A stretch of 64,000 bases of DNA from contig JAIUOA010000012.1 in NCBI GenBank assembly GCA_020161295.1, positions 25,709 through 89,708 of the forward strand. Direction: 5' to 3'. Origin of the DNA: Bacillota bacterium. GTDB lineage: Bacteria; Bacillota; Clostridia; Peptostreptococcales; Acidaminobacteraceae. Below the pieces are notes generated by a model. That model did no database searches. It had not been told where the DNA came from and saw only the letters and a program-made list of their open reading frames with translations. The position numbers and the translations under genes were made by a program. Below, piece by piece: positions 52,314 to 61,536 of the stretch. The first letter of the stretch is position 1. Every line of letters starts with the position of its first letter.

Positions 52314-52449
52314 AAAACCCTTGTTTATTCTAATAGATTTCATTTGAGTTAGCAAGTGATTTTTTAGTACCAGATACAAAGTGCAAACAAAACTTCATAG
52401 TAAAATTTAGAATTATGGGTATATATAGGATGAAAGCGAGGCGATCAAT

Positions 52450-53031
52450 ATGATGAAATCGATCATCTATGGCAAGCTAGCGTTTTTGATCAGCGGGATA
52501 CTGGGTGGTATTCTGATTCTATATGAAAGTAACTATCTATTAGCGATGGTTGTTACGGGGGCTATAGGATGTGCGCTGTTAAGTGTCTTCCTTAAATTCA
52601 CGGATAAAATGTTGGTGATGACCATGGTTGGTGGGGCGGCGATGCCACTAGGGCTGATGCTCAGTTTCGGTATCGTTGAAGGATCTGGTGCGATTTTTCC
52701 ATGGCTTGCAAAATTACTAGACCATACCTGGATTCCTGATATTTTAGCCATCGTTCTGCTCTGCTTTTTTTTCGGTATCGCCATAGGCACTGTGATTTAT
52801 GGTAAAAAAGCAGTTCTTCGATTTGCAGTGATTACGGCTTTAGTGGGCATACCCTTCGGAACGCTTATCGCAGTATTAAACCTTTTATTTTATGGGGATG
52901 GACCATACAGTGATGGGCTTAAATATGTGGGAAGTTTCGATATTAATTTTTTAGCCATGGCACTAGCCATCGGAGTGGGATTAGGCTTGAGTATTGGTGT
53001 TACGAATTCGAAGATAGAGACGAAATTATGA
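52450..53031 (+). CDS. Small membrane protein
   Basis: The 193-residue protein has five to six helices covering nearly all of its length with few charged loops. The family is not recognised. A GAGGCGA stretch lies eight to ten bases before tandem ATGs at 52450 and 52453. It has its own terminator and an upstream region with a palindrome. Confidence 0.65.
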   Translation: MMKSIIYGKLAFLISGILGGILILYESNYLLAMVVTGAIGCALLSVFLKFTDKMLVMTMVGGAAMPLGLMLSFGIVEGSGAIFPWLAKLLDHTWIPDILAIVLLCFFFGIAIGTVIYGKKAVLRFAVITALVGIPFGTLIAVLNLLFYGDGPYSDGLKYVGSFDINFLAMALAIGVGLGLSIGVTNSKIETKL

Positions 53032-53048
53032 AGATTATCGTTTAATAG

Positions 53049-53069
53049 GCCTCCTTTCGGAGGCTTTTT
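53049..53069 (+). terminator. Terminator
   Basis: GCCTCC-TTTC-GGAGGC followed by TTTTT. Confidence 0.9.
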
Positions 53070-53145
53070 ATTTATGTGCTTTTGTGATTTTTCGTTTCAT
53101 TGTATGGTAAAATAAGTTAACTCAGTGATTCGATGGGAGGTTCAT

Positions 53146-54072
53146 ATGAAAAAGCTGATGATTATAGTCATCGTTTTAATTAGTGGTGGCCTTTTCCTGT
53201 TTAGTACTTATAAGCCGCTGCCACTTTACAGCGCTAACATTGATACATATGAACAGGTAATTGATTCGCAAATTTATGTGCCTAAAAATGCCGCGAAAGA
53301 GAAATTGATAGAAGAAATTACGAAGGTATTATCGAGAAGGGTCTTTAAGCTTCCTATGGAATTTGTGGGAATTGAGGATTATTATGGCGCTAAAATCGCA
53401 GTGATAAACCTCAAGGAATCAACCGAATCTATTGATGATTTAACGTGGAAAGGTCAGTACTTTCAGGGCTCCACTGGTTCAAACATCACGTCCACTACTT
53501 TAAAAGAAACCTATCTTCAAAGGGATTATGAAGGCGATTACATCGATGGTGTAAAGTTTCTCTATGAAGGTAAGCGGATGGACTTTGAACACTTATATGA
53601 CTTGGCTGCCACTCAGTATCGAACCACAGACTATAAACTAAACGAACTAGAAAATGGTGAACGACTATTAGATCGTTTTGTTTTAAGTGATTTAGACATT
53701 ATGGACAACGGCAGAACGGTTTATTATGCTTTAAGCGGTGAGTTCGAAGCTAATGTAAAAGTCTATTATGATGTAAATTATAAACCGACGGCCATTTTGC
53801 ATGTTTTCGAGTCACCAATCAGACAAATGAGGTTGATATATGAGCTTGAAGGCCTAGCATATCCGATTATCGAGAATTTCGATTACTTTTATACCATAGT
53901 GAATACCGAGCCGTTTTTATCAGCACTGAAAGAGCAGTATCCTGACGCCTATAAAGCGCTTATGGATACGACATATACGAATGTTTCTGTGAGGCTAAGT
54001 AATTTTCAAAGTATCGTCTATGTAGAATCAGAGTATGAAAATGTGGTGACATTTGAGGGATTTGTAGAATAG
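53146..54072 (+). CDS. Exported protein of unknown function
   Basis: The 308-residue protein has an N-terminal helix (residues 4-20) serving as signal or anchor and a mixed alpha/beta outer domain with no recognised motif or cysteine pairs. It is rich in Tyr and acidic residues. The ATG at 53146 follows GGGAGG; the longer frame from 53125 lacks a site. The next gene follows after 26 bases. Confidence 0.65.
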   Translation: MKKLMIIVIVLISGGLFLFSTYKPLPLYSANIDTYEQVIDSQIYVPKNAAKEKLIEEITKVLSRRVFKLPMEFVGIEDYYGAKIAVINLKESTESIDDLTWKGQYFQGSTGSNITSTTLKETYLQRDYEGDYIDGVKFLYEGKRMDFEHLYDLAATQYRTTDYKLNELENGERLLDRFVLSDLDIMDNGRTVYYALSGEFEANVKVYYDVNYKPTAILHVFESPIRQMRLIYELEGLAYPIIENFDYFYTIVNTEPFLSALKEQYPDAYKALMDTTYTNVSVRLSNFQSIVYVESEYENVVTFEGFVE

Positions 54073-54098
54073 TAAGCATTATCAGGAGGAAAGATTAG

Positions 54099-55676
54099 AT
54101 GAGATGCTATTGTGTGGCTAATGAAGAAAATTTTGATTTTTATGTTGAAGGGGTAACGGAACATGAAGTGGCAAATATAGAAGCCGCTTGGTTTCAACGC
54201 GACGGTGAGCGCTATGTAAAACGATATCCATCGTGGATTGAGGACCAAGAAACGCTCGCCAGAAATTTCGCATTATTAGGCCCTTCCATGTTTAAAAAAC
54301 TCGGTACATGGGAAGAGTCCTTAGAAATTTTTGCTCAAATATGTGAGGCTGAAGAGATACGCTGGGCCATAACAGGAAGCATATCTGAAGCCGTACGCGG
54401 TGTAGAAGTTAATCCACATGATTTAGATATCGTCGTTCATACAGACGACTTCTTTAAAGTTAAGAAAATTTTTTTAGATCATATGGTGGAGCCATTTATC
54501 GATAATGGTGGCACATGGGTGGTCAGGTACTTTGGTCGTATTTGCTTAAGAGGGTTGATGCTCGATATCGTTGCGGATAAAGATCGAAATATGGAATCCC
54601 ACTGCTATGATAGGGTAAGCTGGCGAACATATCAGCTTCTCGTTGAGCCATTACTTGACAGACTCATCGTTGAGCTACACAGGAAGCGTCATGAGCGTAT
54701 CACTGTGTTTGAGCAGTACTTGAAATCGGTTGATGGAAACGCCATAGCGAAAGGTTTGATAAATACCGTCAACTATTTAGAAAGCGAAGACGCATTAAGT
54801 AGTATCGACAGGGATCCCTACTGGCCAAAATGGGATTCGCCATGGTGGCATATGTCTGTTCTTTTTGAGATGGGTCTTTCTGAACTGATCCCTGAAAAAG
54901 TAATCGATCGAATGATTCTTAGAATGAATGAACGCTATCTTAAATTCTTCCCGATCCATGAACATGAGCTGCCAGAAGGAATCGATTATTACACGCGGAT
55001 TCCATGCCACTGTCAATTAGGTAACATGTATCAGATTTTGAGAAGTCATCGCGCTGACATCGATATGCATATGCCTTGGGTTCGCCCGTGGTTCATAAAA
55101 TACCAGCTACCGGATGGTGGGCTAAACTGTGAAGACGACGCCTATCGTGAGTCACTTAAAAGCTCTGTCGCATCAAGTCTTCCTGTTTTCGAAGCCATGA
55201 TGATGGTGGCTGAAGCAGGTGAACTTTCTAATGAAGAAGAACAGTTTATGGAGAAGGGGATCAAGTACTTGATCGATCACCGTTTAGTCTATAAAACCAC
55301 CGGGGGCCTCATGGATGAGGATTTTTTAAAGCTACAGTTTCCTAGGTTTTATAGCTATGATATCTTACGTGGGCTTAGCCTACTGGCCCGGTGGTATAAG
55401 CATTTCAAGGATAAGAATCATCAGTTAGCAGTCTTAGCATCGGAAATCATCAATGAAGGAATTAAAACCGTAATGGCTTTAAAAGTTGATGATCAGTTAA
55501 GGGTGATGCGTTCTGATTTATTTAAAGGAAATACGCGTGCGATCGATGAAAATGGTGAGTTCTCCATCGTCGAGCCCAAGTCCTATTTTGCTTTGCTGAA
55601 TACCGTCGGCAAAGTTAATGAACCATCGGCCTATTTGACATGGCTTTTTGATGAAGCTTGTCGATTTGTGGTATAA
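54099..55676 (+). CDS. Nucleotidyltransferase-like domain fused to an alpha/alpha-toroid domain
   Basis: The 525-residue protein appears to have two parts. Residues 70-210 carry a nucleotidyltransferase-like signature, WAITGSISEAVRG followed by HDLDIVVH (the G-S ... D-x-D pattern of the Pol-beta superfamily). Residues 230-525 are helical with repeated motifs such as YWPKWDSPWWHMSVLFEMG, IPCHCQLGNMYQIL, LPDGGLNCEDDAYRES and FPRFYSYDILRGLSLLARW, which resemble the alpha/alpha-toroid of squalene-cyclase/prenyltransferase-like proteins. A first 65-residue segment resembles no family I know. This combination is unusual; the assignment of both folds is from motifs and needs structure prediction. 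It may modify a small molecule or RNA. Confidence 0.6.
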   Translation: MRCYCVANEENFDFYVEGVTEHEVANIEAAWFQRDGERYVKRYPSWIEDQETLARNFALLGPSMFKKLGTWEESLEIFAQICEAEEIRWAITGSISEAVRGVEVNPHDLDIVVHTDDFFKVKKIFLDHMVEPFIDNGGTWVVRYFGRICLRGLMLDIVADKDRNMESHCYDRVSWRTYQLLVEPLLDRLIVELHRKRHERITVFEQYLKSVDGNAIAKGLINTVNYLESEDALSSIDRDPYWPKWDSPWWHMSVLFEMGLSELIPEKVIDRMILRMNERYLKFFPIHEHELPEGIDYYTRIPCHCQLGNMYQILRSHRADIDMHMPWVRPWFIKYQLPDGGLNCEDDAYRESLKSSVASSLPVFEAMMMVAEAGELSNEEEQFMEKGIKYLIDHRLVYKTTGGLMDEDFLKLQFPRFYSYDILRGLSLLARWYKHFKDKNHQLAVLASEIINEGIKTVMALKVDDQLRVMRSDLFKGNTRAIDENGEFSIVEPKSYFALLNTVGKVNEPSAYLTWLFDEACRFVV

Positions 55677-55716
55677 TTGAGTTTACTAGGTTGAAATATA
55701 AATATAGGAGTACAAG

Positions 55717-56817
55717 ATGGAAAACTTCTTCAGTTGGGACGACGCACTTGAAACCGGTAACGATGACATCGATCGACAGCATAAAACATTGATTCACATC
55801 ATTAATGAATCTGTGCAATTAACCATAAATCACGACCTGATTAGAGAAGAAGACATAACCAATGTCTTAGAAAAGTTAATGAACTATGTTTCTGAACATT
55901 TTGATACGGAAGAACAGTTAATGCGTGCTAATAACGTTGATGAGCGCCATATGGTCGTTCATTCTCGAACGCATCAAGAGTTCCGAACCAATATATTGCA
56001 TCAATTTACAGATATTGAAGCACTTACTGAACCAAAGGCGTTTTCAGATATCATCGAGTTTTTGATAAGGTGGCTTGCTTACCACATACTCTATACCGAC
56101 AAGGGCTTGGTAAGACAAATAGATGCCATTCAAAGTGGCCATTTAACACCAGAACAGGCTTATGAAAATGAACTTAAAAATAATGAATCAAATAACGAAC
56201 CTATTTTGAAAGCACTTCGCGCATTATTCGTCGTCGTATCGCGCAAAAATGCAGAATTAGAAATGGCGAAAAATGAACTTGAAGAAAAGGTGAAACTAAG
56301 AACGCAGGAGCTTTCGGAGGCAAATGAACGCCTAAAACAGTTGTCCGTCGAGGACGAACTAACCCGACTGCCGAATAGAAGATATGCAATCTCAGAACTA
56401 GAGATGATGTTGAATAACTGGGTGCGTTATAAAACGACATTTTCGATTCTATTTATCGATTTGGACAGATTTAAGCAGGTTAATGACGCATTTGGACATG
56501 AACAGGGCGATATCGTTTTAAAAACCATGGCGGATTTTCTCAGAACAACCTTAAGAAAAACCGATATTCCCTGTAGGCTAGGTGGAGATGAGTTCTTAGT
56601 CATTTGTAATCATTGCGATTATAAAGATGCACAGGGACTTGTCCGTAAACTGAACGATGAAATCGTCAGTTATTTTGATGGTCGTGGAATTGATTTTTGG
56701 AAGCCATCGCTTAGCATAGGCATCGCAGAAGTATGCGCAGAATGCAGTCATGTCAGCCAGATCATCAATAAAGCAGATGAAGAAATGTATAAAGATAAAT
56801 ATCTAAAAAAAAGATAG
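55717..56817 (+). CDS. Hemerythrin-GGDEF diguanylate cyclase
   Basis: The 366-residue protein has an N-terminal bacteriohemerythrin domain with its iron ligands in DRQHKTLI, SEHFDTEEQLM, HSRTHQEF and AYHILYTDKG. A coiled-coil linker (about 165-205, ELEMAKNELEEKVKLRTQEL) leads to a GGDEF domain (RLGGDEFLVIC; FIDLDRFKQVNDAFGHEQGD). It should make cyclic di-GMP in response to oxygen or redox state, a fitting sensor for an anaerobe. TAGGAGTACAAG precedes the ATG. Confidence 0.93.
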   Translation: MENFFSWDDALETGNDDIDRQHKTLIHIINESVQLTINHDLIREEDITNVLEKLMNYVSEHFDTEEQLMRANNVDERHMVVHSRTHQEFRTNILHQFTDIEALTEPKAFSDIIEFLIRWLAYHILYTDKGLVRQIDAIQSGHLTPEQAYENELKNNESNNEPILKALRALFVVVSRKNAELEMAKNELEEKVKLRTQELSEANERLKQLSVEDELTRLPNRRYAISELEMMLNNWVRYKTTFSILFIDLDRFKQVNDAFGHEQGDIVLKTMADFLRTTLRKTDIPCRLGGDEFLVICNHCDYKDAQGLVRKLNDEIVSYFDGRGIDFWKPSLSIGIAEVCAECSHVSQIINKADEEMYKDKYLKKR

Positions 56818-56833
56818 CGAAGAAAGAGAATTT

Positions 56834-59464
56834 ATGAATAAACCCATTACATTAGGTGTTTTGGCACACGTGGATGCAGGTAAAACGACGCTTTCAGAAG
56901 CTTTACTCTTTTCGAGTGGCCGAACGCGTCGTTTTGGTCGTGTGGACCATGGCGATGCCTATTTAGATACATTTGAACTGGAAAAGGCGCGAGGAATCAC
57001 CATCTTCTCGAAGCAGGCGACTTTTTCACTTCCGCCATATGAAGTCACCTTGCTGGACACGCCTGGACACGTGGATTTTTCCGCTGAAATGGAGCGTACA
57101 TTACAGGTATTAGACTATGCTATTTTAGTGATAAGCGGACCTGATGGTGTTCAGGGGCATACGAAGACACTCTGGCGTCTTTTGGACTTTTATCAGATTC
57201 CGACGTTTATTTTCGTTAATAAAATGGATCAAAGTGGCACGGATCGGACTAAGCTCCTACAGCATATTAAGCGTGAGCTTTCAGAGGGGTGTATCCAGTT
57301 AGGGGAAGAAAATGCACTTGAACAAGTGGCGCTAACAGACGAACATTTAATGGATACCTACCTGGATTCGGGCATGATCGCTCCGATGCTGATAAGGGAG
57401 GCTATCGTTACCCGAAAGGTTTTTCCTGTGTATTTCGGTGCAGCACTAAGGCTCGAGGGCGTCGATAAGCTCATGTCTGGACTTTCAGAATGGATAAAAG
57501 CGCCTAGTTATGTTGAAAAGTTTAGCGCAAGAATCTTTAAAATTACGCGTGATGATCAGAATAACCGTCTTACCCATTTAAAAGTAACGGGTGGCGTTCT
57601 TAAGGTTAAGGAAGTCTTTGAAACAGGAGATGTCCCTGAAAAAGTGAACCAAATTCGCCTCTATTCAGGTGTTAAGTTTGAATCAACGTCCGAAGTGCCC
57701 GCCGGTACGATTTGTACGGTGACTGGACTAAATCACACGAAACCTGGAATGGTTTATGGCGAGGATGAAAATATCACCGAGCCTATTTTAGAACCCGTGT
57801 TATCCTATCAAATCCTTCTGCCAGAGGGAGATGATCCCAGAGTGGTTATTCCCAAGTTAAGGCTTATAGAGGAAGAATTTCCAGAGCTTCAGTTCACATG
57901 GCATGAGGTGCATCAGGAAATTATCGCACAGCTCATGGGCGAAGTACAAAAGGAAGTTCTACAAACATTAGCATGGGAGCGTTTCGGCCTTAAGCTCGAG
58001 TTCGGCGATGGATCTATCGTCTATAAGGAGACCATCGATAATATCGTAGAGGGTGTCGGTCATTTTGAACCCCTTCGACATTATGCGGAGGTTCATGTGC
58101 TCTTAACTCCCGGAGAACAAGGGAGTGGGCTTGTGTTCGAGTCCGATGTTTCAGAGGATCTTCTGAGCAAAAACTGGCAAAGGCTGGTCCTAAGTCATTT
58201 AGCTGAGAAACCGCATTTAGGTGTTCTTACGGGCTCGCCCATCACTGACATGAAAATTACGCTGGTGGCTGGCCGTGCCCATATTAAGCACACTGAGGGT
58301 GGCGATTTTAGAGAAGCAACCTTTCGTGCCGTGCGAGCGGGCCTAATGGAAGCGCAGTCTCGTGTACTGGAGCCCTACTATGCGTTTACATTGGAACTCC
58401 CAGAGCGCCTTATCGGACGCGCCATGACGGATGTTGAGCAGCGCTTCGGAAGCTGCGAAATCGTTAACACTGACGGCAAAGTGGCCACATTAAAGGGCAC
58501 AGCGCCTGTAGCGACTTTTAGAAACTATCAGATGGAAGTGGTGGCGTATTCTAAAGGAGAAGGTCGCCTGTTTATGAGTTTCGGGGGCTATGGTCCCTGT
58601 CATAATTCCGATGAAGTGATTCAGCGCATCGGTTATCAGCCGGATGCGGATTTCGAGAATCCCACCTGGTCGGTGTTTTGCACCGGAGGTACTGGATTTG
58701 CAGTACCTTGGTACGAGGTGAAGCAGCATATGCACGTGGAAGGCGTCTTAAAAGTGTCGAAGCAGGAAGCATTCGTTGGTTCCAATACTACACTAACAAG
58801 CACAACCACAGTTCTGAGCCTAGAGGAAATCGATGCCATCATTCAGAGCACATCGTTTAGCAACCAAGGGAAAAAGTCCGACTGGAAGAAATCGAAGCCT
58901 GCGAGACAGACTTACTATGAAACATCTCATTTCGTGGCAAAGCCTGTGGAAACACTAACGGAGTACTTACTCGTGGATGGTTATAATATCATCTTTGCTT
59001 GGCCAGAGCTGAAAGCACTCTCTGAGCATTTGCTAGAAAGTGCACGTCTTAAGCTACTGGATCTCCTCAGCAATTATGCAGTCATAAAAAAATGCGAAGT
59101 GATCGTGGTATTCGATGCATATCGTGTCGCTGGAAGAAATGCTTCTGTAGAGCGCTATCATAATATCGATGTGGTATTTACAGGAGAGGCCCAAACGGCC
59201 GACCATTACATCGAGAAATTCGCCCATCAAAACCGTTCCAAATATCGGATTACTGTGGCGACGTCAGATGGATTATCACAAATGATCATCAGAGGGGCTG
59301 GTGCTGGTTTAATGTCTGCACGCGAGTTGCTTTTACAGTTGGAATCAGCAAATAATGAAATCCAAATAATGCTTGATAACACTAAATCTACTGGCACGCA
59401 AATAACGCAGACTTTATTGACAAGTGAGCAAATAGAAATCATTAGAAGACGGATGACTAAATAA
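56834..59464 (+). CDS. TetM/EF-G-like GTPase fused to a YacP/Rae1-type NYN nuclease
   Basis: The 876-residue protein has the full domain set of a ribosomal-protection/EF-G type translation factor to about residue 640: G1 AHVDAGKTT, G3 DTPGH and G4 NKMD, then the beta-barrel and C-terminal EF-G-like domains. After a basic linker comes an NYN domain (about 710-865) with LLVDGYNIIF, VVFDAYRV, TADHYIEK and VATSDGLSQ, matching YacP/Rae1, an RNase that cuts mRNA in the ribosomal A site. The fusion suggests a factor that enters the A site and couples GTP hydrolysis to mRNA cleavage. Whether it gives tetracycline resistance is not evident. It follows the hemerythrin gene by 16 bases. Confidence 0.9.
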   Translation: MNKPITLGVLAHVDAGKTTLSEALLFSSGRTRRFGRVDHGDAYLDTFELEKARGITIFSKQATFSLPPYEVTLLDTPGHVDFSAEMERTLQVLDYAILVISGPDGVQGHTKTLWRLLDFYQIPTFIFVNKMDQSGTDRTKLLQHIKRELSEGCIQLGEENALEQVALTDEHLMDTYLDSGMIAPMLIREAIVTRKVFPVYFGAALRLEGVDKLMSGLSEWIKAPSYVEKFSARIFKITRDDQNNRLTHLKVTGGVLKVKEVFETGDVPEKVNQIRLYSGVKFESTSEVPAGTICTVTGLNHTKPGMVYGEDENITEPILEPVLSYQILLPEGDDPRVVIPKLRLIEEEFPELQFTWHEVHQEIIAQLMGEVQKEVLQTLAWERFGLKLEFGDGSIVYKETIDNIVEGVGHFEPLRHYAEVHVLLTPGEQGSGLVFESDVSEDLLSKNWQRLVLSHLAEKPHLGVLTGSPITDMKITLVAGRAHIKHTEGGDFREATFRAVRAGLMEAQSRVLEPYYAFTLELPERLIGRAMTDVEQRFGSCEIVNTDGKVATLKGTAPVATFRNYQMEVVAYSKGEGRLFMSFGGYGPCHNSDEVIQRIGYQPDADFENPTWSVFCTGGTGFAVPWYEVKQHMHVEGVLKVSKQEAFVGSNTTLTSTTTVLSLEEIDAIIQSTSFSNQGKKSDWKKSKPARQTYYETSHFVAKPVETLTEYLLVDGYNIIFAWPELKALSEHLLESARLKLLDLLSNYAVIKKCEVIVVFDAYRVAGRNASVERYHNIDVVFTGEAQTADHYIEKFAHQNRSKYRITVATSDGLSQMIIRGAGAGLMSARELLLQLESANNEIQIMLDNTKSTGTQITQTLLTSEQIEIIRRRMTK

Positions 59465-59483
59465 GTCCTCCGTCTTAAATTTA

Positions 59484-59879
59484 TCAAGATAGGGCATCCG
59501 CTATGAGGATGCCCATTTCATTTGTTCCCACGCAAATGGTGCCTTCCGTATAGATGTCTAACGTACGATAGCCTGCACTGAGAACTTTGGAGACAGCATT
59601 TTCTATGGCGGAGGCTGCTTTTTCTTCGCCTAAAGAGTAACGCAACAGCAGCGCTGCGGAAAGGATCATGCCGATGGGATTTGCGATGTTTTTCCCAGCA
59701 ATATCAGGTGCAGAGCCATGTATAGGTTCATATAAGCCGATGGTGCCATTTCCGATACTAGCAGATGGTAATAATCCGATCGATCCCGTGATCATACTGG
59801 CTTCATCTGAAAGAATGTCCCCGAAGAGGTTAGAGGTAACGACGACGTCCATGCCCTTCGGATTCTTGATTAGCTGCAT
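59484..59879 (-). pseudogene. leuB: 3'-terminal fragment of leuB (3-isopropylmalate dehydrogenase)
   Basis: The 131-codon frame matches only the C-terminal third of 3-isopropylmalate dehydrogenase (normally about 355 residues). It starts at an internal Met (MQLIKNP) and keeps [22 protein letters not shown], of which the metal-binding [10 protein letters not shown] is diagnostic, then [14 protein letters not shown] and [19 protein letters not shown]. The first two thirds are gone, and the fragment is joined 16 bases after the terminator hairpin of a leucine T-box. No ribosome binding site is present. It cannot be an active enzyme. Confidence 0.9.
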
Positions 59880-59894
59880 CGCTTAATTTTTAAT

Positions 59895-60186
59895 AAAAAA
59901 ATCCCCATCCCTGCAAACAAATTAATGTTCGCAGGGACGAGGATTACATTTCCACGCGGTACCACCCTGATAATCTAAAAAGACCACTCATCGGACGCCA
60001 TCACGTCCTACACCTGTAACGGGATGACCCGTCTGTACTTACTGGAATTTATACCGTTCAGCACAGTAGCTAAGGAGTGAGTCGTCCATATATTACAGTA
60101 CCGGTTCACACCAACCACCGGCTCTCTGAAGCTGCTTTTACTATGGACTAATTCCCTTGTCGCTTTTTGAATATTCAGATAGTTTG
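59895..60186 (-). promoter_or_regulatory. Leucine T-box leader with terminator
   Basis: On the minus strand the conserved T-box sequence AGGGTGGTACCGCG lies at 59955-59968. Upstream are a stem I with GUCCAU/AUGGAC pairing and an AGAGAG-CCGG...CCGG apical part. The specifier loop holds CTC (60079-60081), a leucine codon, which agrees with the leuB remnant downstream. The terminator is AATCCTCGTCCCTGCGAAC... paired with GTTTGCAGGGATGGGGATT, followed by seven T (59895-59901); the T-box can pair with uncharged tRNA-Leu to favour the alternative antiterminator. All parts appear intact. Confidence 0.93.
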
Positions 60187-60192
60187 TATTTG

Positions 60193-60221
60193 ATAATAAT
60201 ACGTCAAAAAACGACTGTCAA
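60193..60221 (-). promoter_or_regulatory. Promoter of the T-box leader
   Basis: On the minus strand TTGACA (60221-60216) and TATTAT (60198-60193) are 17 bases apart, placing the transcript start about at 60186, just before the T-box structures. Confidence 0.8.
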
Positions 60222-60389
60222 CAAAATAATCGTATTTTTAACGATGTTTTTTTTATAAAACATAATCGTTAGGCTTCTTGGTATATTAAAATTCCATGAG
60301 AAGAGTATAAATTTTACAAATGTAAGATAGAAAATCAGTGCCTATCGTGTATACTATTTATAACTATACATACTTTATAGGAAGTGATT

Positions 60390-60863
60390 ATGTTAAATGA
60401 TTTTTTAAGTTGGTTTTCAACTGAAATGGCTGTCATGCTGACAGCAGCGATGCCGATCATCGAATTAAGAGGTGCTATTCCTGTGGGGATAACCCTAGGA
60501 CTTACGCCGCTACATTCAGCCATCATCAGTTTTATAGGTTCCATGATTCCGGTGCCATTTATCCTTTTTCTAATACGTCCGATCTTCAATTATTTGAAGC
60601 AAACGGAAACGTTTAAGCATATCGTTCATCGGTTGATTCACAAATCAAATAGTAAAAGTGATAACATTAAAAAGTACGGTTGGATAGGTCTGTTGATTTT
60701 CGTCGCCATCCCACTACCTGGTACCGGTGTGTGGAGTGGCAGTCTAGCGGCAGCATTGCTTGACATGCGTTTTAAAATCGCATTTCCTGCTATACTCGTG
60801 GGCAATTTGATAGCGGGTTTATTAATACTGGGTTTAAGTCATGGCGTTTTAGCAATTATATAA
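60390..60863 (+). CDS. Small multidrug export-like membrane protein (COG2426)
   Basis: The 157-residue membrane protein has the COG2426 signature PIIELRGAIPVGI near residue 23, KYGWIGLLIFVAIPLPGTGVWSG in its centre (LLIFVAIPLPGTGVWSG) and a final glycine-rich helix. The family is linked to small-molecule export but is poorly characterised. The ATG at 60390 follows TAGGAAGTGA; a GTG at 60384 is less likely. It is divergent from the T-box promoter. Confidence 0.88.
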   Translation: MLNDFLSWFSTEMAVMLTAAMPIIELRGAIPVGITLGLTPLHSAIISFIGSMIPVPFILFLIRPIFNYLKQTETFKHIVHRLIHKSNSKSDNIKKYGWIGLLIFVAIPLPGTGVWSGSLAAALLDMRFKIAFPAILVGNLIAGLLILGLSHGVLAII

Positions 60864-60871
60864 GTTTAATT

Positions 60872-60899
60872 GGGCACTTGAGAGAGTTGCCCTTTTTTT
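60872..60899 (+). terminator. Terminator
   Basis: GGGCA / TGCCC stem followed by seven T. Confidence 0.7.
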
Positions 60900-60928
60900 G
60901 AAGTCTGTACAGTCATAAGGAGGGTGTT

Positions 60929-61498
60929 ATGGAAAGAATTGGTTACTCAAGAAAAATTGAAGACCCAGCTTTTAAGAAATACCTAAAAAATACGAACCGC
61001 TGGGCAGGAATGTTTGGGGTTGTTTTGGCTTTGATTGCTTTTGTTGGATTCTACATCGCTGGAGAACTTGGAATTGATGGTGTTGAGAACCCTCAAGGAA
61101 TGATGATAGGCGCAGGTGTGGGAGGCATGTTTTTATTGATTACGCTTTATTCCATCGTTAGCCGTAAAAAGAGTCGCACATGGGATGGTGTCGTTATCGA
61201 TAAAAAGGTGAAGAATAAAACCAGGCGTGATGACGATGATCATGTGACGCATTATACCGTTTATGAAGTCATTATCAAAGAAGACAATGGAAAAAAACAC
61301 GAAATTCGCGTGGAAAATGATGATACGGTATTCAACTATTATAAGGTGGGTGATCGCATAAGGCATCATGCTGGATTGAATTCGTATGAAAAATATGATA
61401 AAACAGGTGACACCATCATTTTCTGTGCTGCCTGTGGTGATATTAACAACATTGAAGATCAGACTTGCCATCGCTGTAAATGTCCTTTGCTTAATTAG
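60929..61498 (+). CDS. Membrane protein with C-terminal zinc ribbon
   Basis: The 189-residue protein has two N-terminal helices (about 26-45 and 58-78), a beta-rich DUF3592-like middle with TWDGVVIDKKVKNK and YTVYEVIIKEDNGK, and a C-terminal four-Cys zinc ribbon (CAACGDINN ... CHRCKCPLL). Function unknown. AAGGAGGGTG precedes the ATG. Confidence 0.75.
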   Translation: MERIGYSRKIEDPAFKKYLKNTNRWAGMFGVVLALIAFVGFYIAGELGIDGVENPQGMMIGAGVGGMFLLITLYSIVSRKKSRTWDGVVIDKKVKNKTRRDDDDHVTHYTVYEVIIKEDNGKKHEIRVENDDTVFNYYKVGDRIRHHAGLNSYEKYDKTGDTIIFCAACGDINNIEDQTCHRCKCPLLN

Positions 61499-61536
61499 GA
61501 TACAAACATTCATATTGTTTTTAATGGGGGAAAATA

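Noticed and set aside
56834..59464. Simple tetracycline-resistance gene
   Set aside because: The C-terminal NYN nuclease domain and lack of mobile context argue for a chromosomal translation factor rather than an acquired resistance gene.
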